From CAYFUT01 sp964346395 (GTDB lineage Bacteria; Bacillota; Halanaerobiia; Halobacteroidales; Halobacteroidaceae), in the NCBI GenBank assembly GCA_964346395.1, contig CAYFUT010000018.1, forward strand, positions 1 to 40,355: a DNA stretch of 40,355 nucleotides, written 5' to 3'. Positions 31,102 to 37,684 of this stretch are shown here, in pieces. Position 1 is the stretch's first letter. Each line of letters starts with the position of its first letter. The notes beneath the pieces are model-generated. The model did not search any database. It saw nothing but the letters and a program-made list of their open reading frames with translations, and was not told where the DNA came from. The position numbers were made by a program, and so were the translations under genes.

Positions 31102-32331
31102 TTAAGCACTATACTGGGTATCTTCTAAAATTTCATTACTCCAGTCAATAGCTTTTAAAAATAATTCGCCGCCCTCTTCTTCTGCTAACTCTAATTGAGA
31201 AGTATAAGTAGAAAACTGTTCCCAGTTGCCTTTTTCATAAGCAACCACTAATTCATATACATCCTTCATTGTGCCCGGCATTCCCCGCAGTGAACGTTTG
31301 ATGCTCTTCGCAATTGGAAGTTCTTTCAATATTTCTCCTAAACTGCGATTCATCAGGACATCCATCAAAGAAAATAACCCCATCATAAAAAATTCCGACT
31401 TTCGGTTTTGTTCTCCAATTCTCTCTGCTATCAATTCAGCAAATTTAGCCCGGATTAAAGAAATTCGAACTACTTCCTGGGCTTTATCTTTACCTATTTC
31501 TCTAACTACCATTAAATTAAGCCACTTTTCAACTTCATCAATCCCCAACAACATTAAAGCATTTTTTATAGAATCAACCTCATTACGCACCATAAACGCA
31601 GCCGAATTAATCAGCTGTAGTAATTTATAAGACAACGATACATCCCTACTGATTGCTTCCGCAACTTTATCTATATCCGGCTCAGAACGATTGATTTCTT
31701 GTAAAGCATGCAGATAATTCCCCGGATAAGTTGGTAAGTCTTTACCTTTTAAAAGTACTGGTTTGCTGAAAAAATAACCCTGAAAGTAAGAATAGCCGGT
31801 TTCTACTGCTGTTTCAAACTCTTCTCTAGTCTCTACTTTTTCCGCCAACAATTCTAAATCCAATTTATTAGCAATTTTTACTAGCTTTCTTCTTGTTTCT
31901 TTATCTGTATTTAAAAAATCTACCTTTATAATATCTGCCAGTTTCAACAAAGAAATATACTCAGAAGAAAACACAAAATCATCTAAGGCAAGAATATAAC
32001 CCTGTTCTTTTAATTCTCGGCAGGCAGCAATTATTTCTTCAGTAGGTTTTACCGTCTCTAAAACTTCTATTACTATTATCTGATTATCAAACATAACAGG
32101 AGTTTGGTCTTTTAATAAATTTCCCGTGAAATTAATAAAAGCTCTCTTTCCTCCTGTAACTTCATCAATCCCTATTGTTAGAAAACTATTACTCAGCACC
32201 TGCGAAGTGGCTTCATCGCCATCAACATCACTGTTATAAGCATTATCTACTCCGTCCCGATATAACAACTCATAACCATAAACTTCCTCTTCTCGATCAA
32301 AAATAGGCTGCCGCGCTACCAGAGCTTCCAT
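31102..32331 (-). CDS. EAL-HDOD signalling protein (YuxH-like)
   Basis: Two domains: an N-terminal EAL-like domain (about 1-200) and a C-terminal HDOD domain (about 200-390). EAL motifs are partly changed: ELL in GYELLYRDG, DDFVFSS in place of DDFGTGYSS, VDFLNT in place of KID. AEKVET and QGYFFSKP are close to consensus. Phosphodiesterase activity is therefore doubtful and it may only bind cyclic di-GMP or a partner. The start was moved to the ATG at 32331 (MEALVARQPIFDRE), which matches the conserved family N-terminus; upstream lies GAGGGGAGAG. Cytoplasmic, single gene. HDOD proteins often act in motility, chemotaxis or stress signalling. Confidence 0.9.
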   Translation of the reverse strand: MEALVARQPIFDREEEVYGYELLYRDGVDNAYNSDVDGDEATSQVLSNSFLTIGIDEVTGGKRAFINFTGNLLKDQTPVMFDNQIIVIEVLETVKPTEEIIAACRELKEQGYILALDDFVFSSEYISLLKLADIIKVDFLNTDKETRRKLVKIANKLDLELLAEKVETREEFETAVETGYSYFQGYFFSKPVLLKGKDLPTYPGNYLHALQEINRSEPDIDKVAEAISRDVSLSYKLLQLINSAAFMVRNEVDSIKNALMLLGIDEVEKWLNLMVVREIGKDKAQEVVRISLIRAKFAELIAERIGEQNRKSEFFMMGLFSLMDVLMNRSLGEILKELPIAKSIKRSLRGMPGTMKDVYELVVAYEKGNWEQFSTYTSQLELAEEEGGELFLKAIDWSNEILEDTQYSA

Positions 32332-32471
32332 ATTCCCACTCTCCCCTCGGTATCCTGATAACAAAATTTATACCGGATTATAATATAAACTACAATTAAC
32401 TTTTATTGCCTTTATTATTTAAAATTCTTGATTTATTATTAACTTCCTGCTTAAAAATTAAAATAATAAAA

Positions 32472-32491
32472 AAGCAGCCTAACGGCTGCTT
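32472..32491 (-). terminator. intrinsic terminator after smsB
   Basis: A perfect eight-base stem AAGCAGCC/GGCTGCTT with a four-base loop, followed by TTTTTATT on the minus strand, about 50 bp past the smsB stop. Confidence 0.85.
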
Positions 32492-32542
32492 AACTGTCAG
32501 CTATAAATAATTTATTTTTTAGGTAACAGTTCTATTATTATC

Positions 32543-33487
32543 TTATCCAGACAGCATTCCCTGAATAATCACATCGCTAGCTTCTTCTTCATCTAACCCC
32601 CGGGCCAACAGCGTCTGTAGTTGAGTATCATCGATACTTCCAATCGCCGCTTCGTGAGTTACCTTCGCTTCTGGATGCCGGACATCAACAATTGGAATTG
32701 CTTTCGCCACTGCCTCATCTTTAATAATCTCCGTACAGTCAACATGCCCCTGGGCTCTAGGAGCAGTAGCCACTAATTCATTTTCTATTTCTGCCTCTGC
32801 TTCCTCCTGGAGAGCAATTCTGGTTTCTAATAAACCGCGGGAGTTCTCACCTGCTAACTGACCAGCTTCTCTAATTCTAATTTTATCATCAGCATAACCA
32901 CTTATTTTGGCATACATTTCCAAGGTGGAATCAGCTCCAATCTGACTCTGATAATCAAAATCTAACTTACCCACCCGTCCTTCCTTGAGCGTAAACGTGG
33001 TTTCTAATCGGCTATCTTCCTCTAATTCCATATCAGCATTTGCTATAACCTCTACGCCTCCATTTTCCCCATGAGCATGCACTTCGCGGTAAATATATTC
33101 GCTTCCCTTGCCTACATAAATATCAGCTTCCATCTCATGAATTACCCGTTCGGCATTAGGAAACATACAGTGCGCCAAAATTTCTATTCCGGCGTCATCT
33201 TCAACTTCTATATCTAAATCAATTTTCTGGTGTCCCTCTTCCGGTAATACCCCAAAACACATATGTACCGGTTTCTCAATCCAATAGCCTTCTTGCACAG
33301 TTATTTGGGCGGCTACTGTATTAGCCGACTGGTCTTTGACTTCTACTTCTAATCCTTCTACCACGTGAGAACCGACAACTTCATCTTCCTGAATAACTAA
33401 ATGAGCTACATCACTATCTTCAAATGGACTTTTATCTCCTTCCACATCTTCATAAACTTCCACCATCTGCTGATAATCATTCTGCAT
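32543..33487 (-). CDS. smsB: minimal SufB/SufD-type Fe-S assembly scaffold (SmsB)
   Basis: Scaffold protein for iron-sulfur cluster assembly with the SufBD beta-helix core. The C-terminal signature is strong: HVDCTEII (C251), then HPEAKVTHEAAIG (E279), then TLLARGLDEEEA, matching the SufB active Cys/Glu region. At 314 residues it is much shorter than SufB (about 470), fitting the two-gene SMS/SufBC system of archaea and anaerobes in which SmsB forms a homodimer. The start overlaps the ATPase gene by 11 bases with GGAGG nine bases upstream, so the two are co-translated. No SufD, SufS, SufU or SufE is beside it, so sulfur must come from elsewhere. Confidence 0.9.
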   Translation of the reverse strand: MQNDYQQMVEVYEDVEGDKSPFEDSDVAHLVIQEDEVVGSHVVEGLEVEVKDQSANTVAAQITVQEGYWIEKPVHMCFGVLPEEGHQKIDLDIEVEDDAGIEILAHCMFPNAERVIHEMEADIYVGKGSEYIYREVHAHGENGGVEVIANADMELEEDSRLETTFTLKEGRVGKLDFDYQSQIGADSTLEMYAKISGYADDKIRIREAGQLAGENSRGLLETRIALQEEAEAEIENELVATAPRAQGHVDCTEIIKDEAVAKAIPIVDVRHPEAKVTHEAAIGSIDDTQLQTLLARGLDEEEASDVIIQGMLSG

Positions 33488-34244
33488 TAGCTTCCACCTC
33501 CACTAAACATTCTTCACCATCACCGCAGGGGTCGCAGTCATTCTTAAAATAATCTGCTATTTGCATCGGATCTCCCTGACGAATAATTTTGCCTTCACAC
33601 AATAAAGCAGCTTCATCAGCTACTTCCAGCATTCCCTCGGAATGAGTAATTAAAAATACACCCGTTCCCTGCTCTTTAAAATCATTAATTACTTGGTTAA
33701 TATTATTTAAAGCAATTACATCCACTCCGGAATCAGGTTCATCTAAAATCACTACTTCCGGTTCCATTAGTAAAATGGAAGCCAATTCAATTCGCTTGCG
33801 CTCGCCTCCACTTAAAGTTTCATCTATGCTCCGACTTAAGTACTGATCCGGATTAATAGCTACTTCTTCCAGAGCCCACCTTAATTTATCTTCAGTAATC
33901 GTTTTATTTCTTCCTTCTAGGCCTAAACTTAAAAACTTACGCACAGATACCCCTTCAAAGCGGGCCGGCTGCTGCCAGGCCATTGTTAATCCTCTTTTAG
34001 CTCTTAAATGCATATCTTCTTCCGTTACTGCCTGTCCATTAAAATAAATTTCTCCACTCTGAGGAGTATAACCCTTCAAACCCATGATAGTAGCTGCCAA
34101 AGATGATTTACCCGATCCATTAGGGCCAATTACTGCTTGTACTTGGCCTCGATTTAAGCCTAGGGAAACATCTCGTAAAATATGACTATCATCAATTATT
34201 AAATTCAAATCTTCTACCTGCAAAATCTCCTCCTGGTTTGCCAT
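33477..34244 (-). CDS. smsC: SufC-like ATPase of the minimal SufBC/SMS system (SmsC)
   Basis: Cytoplasmic ABC-type ATPase that drives the SmsB scaffold; it is not a transporter ATPase. Walker A GPNGSGKS, Q-loop MAWQQPARFEGVSV (the QQP is typical of SufC), signature LSGGERKR, Walker B VVILDEPDSGVD, and H-loop LITHSEGML are all present. The start was moved to the ATG at 34244 (MANQEEILQV), eight bases after AAGGAGG; the longer reading starts with TTG and includes the ribosome binding site. Near the C-terminus is a CDPCGDGEEC cluster of three Cys, which is unusual and might bind metal. Followed directly by smsB. Confidence 0.93.
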   Translation of the reverse strand: MANQEEILQVEDLNLIIDDSHILRDVSLGLNRGQVQAVIGPNGSGKSSLAATIMGLKGYTPQSGEIYFNGQAVTEEDMHLRAKRGLTMAWQQPARFEGVSVRKFLSLGLEGRNKTITEDKLRWALEEVAINPDQYLSRSIDETLSGGERKRIELASILLMEPEVVILDEPDSGVDVIALNNINQVINDFKEQGTGVFLITHSEGMLEVADEAALLCEGKIIRQGDPMQIADYFKNDCDPCGDGEECLVEVEANAE

Positions 34245-34330
34245 AATTATTACCTCCTTATCCCCCAAATAATTTCACTATTCTAACCAATAGTACATTT
34301 ACTATATCACAAATCATTCTAACATTAAAT

Positions 34331-34350
34331 CCCGGAGTCAAAACTCCGGG
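34331..34350 (-). terminator. hairpin after the macrodomain gene
   Basis: A perfect eight-base stem CCCGGAGT/ACTCCGGG with loop CAAA, 42 bp past the macrodomain stop. The T tract is short (ATTTAATGTT), so termination may be partial. Confidence 0.7.
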
Positions 34351-34392
34351 AAGAATAAGCTATAATTCTATAATTTATAATTTATAATTTTA

Positions 34393-34920
34393 TTATTCAT
34401 TTTTCACTTTTAATTTCTGGCGATGAATTTTTAAATCCTGCTGGCTATATAAAACAAATCGAATCAGCTTAACTTGCTCTAACTTCATCATTTCTTCCAG
34501 AACAGTCCTTAAAGCTACTTCTGCTGCCTCCCTTATAGGATAACCAAAAGCCCCTGTAGACAGCGCCGGAAAAGCTACCGATTTAATTTTATTTTCTTCT
34601 GCTAACTGAAGAGCATTCCGATAACAATTAGCCAGTAGCTTAACTTCCGGCTTATCCCGACCGTACACAGGACCCAAGCAGTGAATAACATAGTCATTAG
34701 GCAGTTTGTGCCCTCCAGTAATTACTGCTTCTCCCGGTTCAATAGGAGCTAGTGGTCGACATTCTTCCGCTAACCCTGGGCCAGCCGCCCGATGAATTGC
34801 TCCCGCTACTCCACCGCCAATTCTCAATTGAGCATTAGCCGCGTTGACTACCGCTTCCATATCCGGCTGGTTAGCTATATCTCCCTGTACTAACTCCAGC
34901 TCTATACCTGACCGTTTCAT
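34393..34920 (-). CDS. macrodomain protein (ADP-ribose/O-acetyl-ADP-ribose hydrolase, MacroD/YmdB-like)
   Basis: Binds and probably hydrolyses ADP-ribose derivatives, for example O-acetyl-ADP-ribose or mono-ADP-ribosyl protein. Motifs are QGDIANQPDMEAVVNAAN near the N-terminus, GGGVAGAIHRAAGP (the catalytic/phosphate loop), and ALSTGAFGYP (second phosphate loop). The 175-residue length equals a single macrodomain. GGAGGG precedes the ATG. The MATE gene upstream ends 32 bp away, so the two may be co-transcribed. No toxin or ADP-ribosyltransferase partner is visible nearby, so its target is unknown. Confidence 0.93.
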   Translation of the reverse strand: MKRSGIELELVQGDIANQPDMEAVVNAANAQLRIGGGVAGAIHRAAGPGLAEECRPLAPIEPGEAVITGGHKLPNDYVIHCLGPVYGRDKPEVKLLANCYRNALQLAEENKIKSVAFPALSTGAFGYPIREAAEVALRTVLEEMMKLEQVKLIRFVLYSQQDLKIHRQKLKVKNE

Positions 34921-34951
34921 ATTATCCCTCCTGACTACAAAAATAAATTTA

Positions 34952-36358
34952 TTAAATTCTTTTTTCTTTCCAACTGCCGAATTTAAACCAAATGCTGGCT
35001 ATTACAGCACTCAATAAGCTGCCCAGAGCCATGCCCCACCAGATTCCACCTTCCTGAAGATTAAACCCATAAGCAAATAATAAAGATAAAGGAATCCGCA
35101 GTCCTACCAGCGCTATCGCAGACAAAATCATCGCTGCTACTGTACTTCCCGCCCCCCGTAAGGAGCCACCAATTACAATCCTAACCCCTAAAAACCCAAA
35201 AACAGGAGCAAACACCTGTAAAAACCCTGTTCCGGCCGCTATTACTTCCGAATCTCCATTAAAGACTGATATAATGGCTTCTGCAAATAAAGCAAACAAA
35301 CCTCCCATTAAACTCAACAACACTAACAAAATTCCGCAGCTAACCCAGCCGCTTTTTTCCGCTCTTTTCGGCTGCACTGCTCCCAAATTTTGACCGACCA
35401 TAGCCGTAGTAGCCCGAGAAAAACCGCGGGAAGGCATCATGATAACTGATAAAATCCGCATCCCGATTCCATAGGCAGCTATCACAGCTGAACCGAAATT
35501 AGTTACAATCATCATCATAATATTCATTCCTACTGCTTGAATCGACATCTCTGCTGCCGAAGGAAAACCAATCTTAATAATTTTCTTTATGTATTTCCAG
35601 TCCGGCCGCAGACAATCCGGAGTTAAATGAATTCCTCTCTTCCCTTGCAACAAAATTACTAAACCTATAATCCCAGCTACTCCCCGGGAAAAAATAGTAG
35701 CGACAGCTGCTCCAGCTACTCCCCAGGCCGGAAATATCCCCCAGCCAAAAATCAAAAAAGGATCAAGAATTATATTCAACAGCGTCGAACCTACCATCAT
35801 CTGCATCGGAGTTCTAGTATCTCCATAGCCCCGCAATAAAGCAGAAAATATAAAAAATAAAAACATAAACCCTGCTCCGCCCATAATAATATCCAAATAA
35901 CTACTAGCTGCCGGTAAGATATCGGCCGGCGTCCCAATTAATTTTAAAATTGCTTCGTTAAACATAACTCCCACCACTGAAAGAATAATAGCTAAGCCCA
36001 TTACAAATACAAGCACTTGTCCGGCAACCTTATTAGTATGTTCATAATCTCCTGCTCCCGTATACTGAGAAACTAATGCTGTTCCGGCAACAGTAATCCC
36101 TCCGCCAATAGAAATTAATAAAAATACAATAGGGAACCCAACTGATAACGCAGCTACTGCATCAGCCCCTACTTTCCCCAGCCAAAAAGTATCCGCTAAA
36201 TTATACAACACCTGCATTCCATTTCCGATCATAATGGGAAAAGCTAATTTTAGTATTGTCTTAGCAATCGGCCCTTCTAAAATTTCCGCCCGGGAAACAT
36301 TCTTTCCGCTTTTAATTTTTTCTTTCTTATTTAGTTCCGGCTGCTGTTGCTCCGACAT
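34952..36358 (-). CDS. MATE family multidrug/cation efflux transporter
   Basis: Inner-membrane antiporter exporting drugs or metabolites in exchange for H+ or Na+. The 468 residues give about 12 helices in two repeats. Typical segments are GPIAKTILKLAFPIMIGNGMQ at the start, LYNLADTFWLGKVGADAVAALSVGFP, and the second-half counterpart MNIMMMIVTNFGSAVIAAYGIG. AAAGGGG lies eight bases before the ATG. A candidate promoter and TetR-type operator lie about 110-170 bp upstream, suggesting induction by its substrate. The macrodomain gene follows. Confidence 0.93.
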   Translation of the reverse strand: MSEQQQPELNKKEKIKSGKNVSRAEILEGPIAKTILKLAFPIMIGNGMQVLYNLADTFWLGKVGADAVAALSVGFPIVFLLISIGGGITVAGTALVSQYTGAGDYEHTNKVAGQVLVFVMGLAIILSVVGVMFNEAILKLIGTPADILPAASSYLDIIMGGAGFMFLFFIFSALLRGYGDTRTPMQMMVGSTLLNIILDPFLIFGWGIFPAWGVAGAAVATIFSRGVAGIIGLVILLQGKRGIHLTPDCLRPDWKYIKKIIKIGFPSAAEMSIQAVGMNIMMMIVTNFGSAVIAAYGIGMRILSVIMMPSRGFSRATTAMVGQNLGAVQPKRAEKSGWVSCGILLVLLSLMGGLFALFAEAIISVFNGDSEVIAAGTGFLQVFAPVFGFLGVRIVIGGSLRGAGSTVAAMILSAIALVGLRIPLSLLFAYGFNLQEGGIWWGMALGSLLSAVIASIWFKFGSWKEKRI

Positions 36359-36468
36359 GTAAACAAGCCCCTTTCCCTTGTTAAACTTAATTTATTATTC
36401 ATCCGCGTTAACTTACAATTGATTTAAATCAATTAATTTCTCAAAATACAAAATCCCCTTATCAGTAA

Positions 36469-36524
36469 TGAACTGACCATTCAGTCTAGCAAATAATTAT
36501 AACATATTTTTCAGCAGAAGACAA
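36469..36524 (-). promoter_or_regulatory. candidate promoter with TetR-type operator for the MATE gene
   Basis: On the minus strand TTGTCT (36519-36524) and a perfect TATAAT (36496-36501) are 17 bases apart. Just downstream of the -10 box lies an inverted repeat, ACTGA-CCAT-TCAGT (36472-36485), also readable as TGAA-N7-TTCA. This resembles sites of TetR/AcrR-family repressors. No TetR gene is adjacent. The leader between it and the MATE start is about 130 bases and includes a possible 12-codon TTG-initiated leader peptide. Confidence 0.45.
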
Positions 36525-36566
36525 CTCAATCCGCGCCGCTGCCTTTTAATCCACTCTTAACAAGTT

Positions 36567-36596
36567 AAAAGGCGCCCCCGTCAAGGGACCCCTTTT
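36567..36596 (-). terminator. terminator-like hairpin after the truncated hemerythrin
   Basis: AAAAGG and CCTTTT with inner CCC/GGG pairs form a hairpin starting three bases beyond the TAA; on the minus strand it ends in TTTTAACTT. Confidence 0.6.
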
Positions 36597-36598
36597 AT

Positions 36599-36772
36599 TT
36601 AAGCTTGCTCAATATAATCAGCTAAGAATTTTATTAGTTCTTCTATTTTTTCTTCTCCTTTATTAGCTTGACAAGCCTCCATCAATTCATTAGCCCGTTT
36701 GAATAATTCTTGATGCTGATGGTCAACTTTTTCCACCCCAATAGAATACCGCTCTTTCCATTCCAAAGCCAT
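36599..36772 (-). pseudogene. truncated bacteriohemerythrin (N-terminal half only)
   Basis: A 57-residue ORF matching the first part of bacteriohemerythrin: W5, then SIGVEKVDHQHQELFKRANEL (helix A with the first iron-ligand His), then EELIKFLADYIE. A full protein has about 130 residues and continues with YxxxHFxxEE, HxxxH and later His/Asp ligands. Here TAA follows IEQA at the point where the HF...EE ligands should begin, so at most one iron ligand remains. A hairpin follows immediately. It cannot bind oxygen as a normal hemerythrin does; it is a relic or a repurposed peptide. It starts 31 bp after the ankyrin lipoprotein gene. Confidence 0.75.
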
Positions 36773-36803
36773 CTCTAATTCTCTCTTTCTCAGTTGAAAT
36801 CTA

Positions 36804-37406
36804 CTATTCTTCAGTAGCCTGCTTTAATGTTTTATAAATTTCTAATTGGTCAGGAGAAAATTTATTTTCTTCCATATAATGTTTTAAATAATCAAAAGCA
36901 GTCTGCTGATCATCATCCTTAAGTTTTGGCTCAATATTATTAGCTAACAAATAATCAATTACCTGTTGATGACCATTCATCGCTGCATACATCAAAGCTG
37001 TTTTCCCAGTTTGGTCCTGTTTATTAATTGCCGCTTCTTTTTCCACTACAGCTTTAACTACTGGTAGATTTCCTGCCTCGGCTGCTTTCATCAAGGGTGT
37101 CTTTTCTTGCTGGTCAACAGCATTAATATCTGCTCCCTTTTCAACTGCCTTATTTACCTCTTCTTCAGTTGCTGTTTCCCAATTTACATCTGCTGCTGTT
37201 AACTGCGGATCCTGGTTTCCAGTTTCTTCTTCTGCCTGTTCAGTTTCATCTGCTGCTTGGTCTTGAGAACTACTTTCTTCAGGTTGAGAAGTAGTTTCCT
37301 CCGGCTGATCAGTAGACTGTTCAGCCTGCTGTCCGCCTCCACAACCAGTTATTATTAACAGTCCAATTAATAAAATAGATACTAACAATCGCTTTTTTGA
37401 TCTCAT
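36804..37406 (-). CDS. ankyrin-repeat lipoprotein
   Basis: An exported lipoprotein with lipobox LLIITGC (C22). A Gln/Glu/Ser-rich acidic linker (about 24-70) then leads to three ankyrin repeats (EKTPLMKAAEAGNLPVVKAV, GKTALMYAAMNGHQQVIDYL and a weaker third, about 75-175). GGAGGGG precedes the ATG. Ankyrin repeats mediate protein binding; a surface or periplasmic-side scaffold role is likely. The linker composition suits a high-salt exterior. The partner is unknown. The truncated hemerythrin follows in the same direction. Confidence 0.88.
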   Translation of the reverse strand: MRSKKRLLVSILLIGLLIITGCGGGQQAEQSTDQPEETTSQPEESSSQDQAADETEQAEEETGNQDPQLTAADVNWETATEEEVNKAVEKGADINAVDQQEKTPLMKAAEAGNLPVVKAVVEKEAAINKQDQTGKTALMYAAMNGHQQVIDYLLANNIEPKLKDDDQQTAFDYLKHYMEENKFSPDQLEIYKTLKQATEE

Positions 37407-37430
37407 TTTACCCCTCCTAGGTTAATAATT

Positions 37431-37503
37431 GTTAGCTGTAAACCATCAGCTACAAACAATGCCAGCTAAAACCTACTCAATAAAAAAATCGCTCACAGCT
37501 AAC
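37431..37503. repeat. intergenic inverted repeat
   Basis: GTTAGCTGT (37431-37439) and ACAGCTAAC (37495-37503) are perfect complements around a 55-base centre that contains further AGCTN and CAGCT copies. It lies just upstream of the ankyrin lipoprotein ribosome binding site and belongs to the same loose family as other intergenic repeats here. The rest of 37407-37684 shows only the clpB terminator. Confidence 0.6.
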
Positions 37504-37649
37504 ATTAATAATGCTCAAATATAAGTATATTATAGGCGTTAATTTATTACAACTCCTAAATTATTAAAAATTGGTTTAAGTTAACACCTATTGATTATTA
37601 TATGTATTCGTGGTGAAAAACATAATCCCTTGTCTAAATTAAAAAAATC

Positions 37650-37676
37650 AAGCCGCAGATTTATTATCTGCGGCTT
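37650..37676 (-). terminator. strong intrinsic terminator of clpB
   Basis: A perfect 11-base stem AAGCCGCAGAT/ATCTGCGGCTT with a five-base loop; the minus strand continues GATTTTTTTAA. It is eight bases past the clpB stop. Confidence 0.93.
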
Positions 37677-37684
37677 ATAAACAA

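Noticed and set aside
31271..31630. 119-codon plus-strand frame inside the EAL-HDOD gene
   Set aside because: Antisense to a well-supported gene, with no ribosome binding site and a composition typical of reverse-frame translation.
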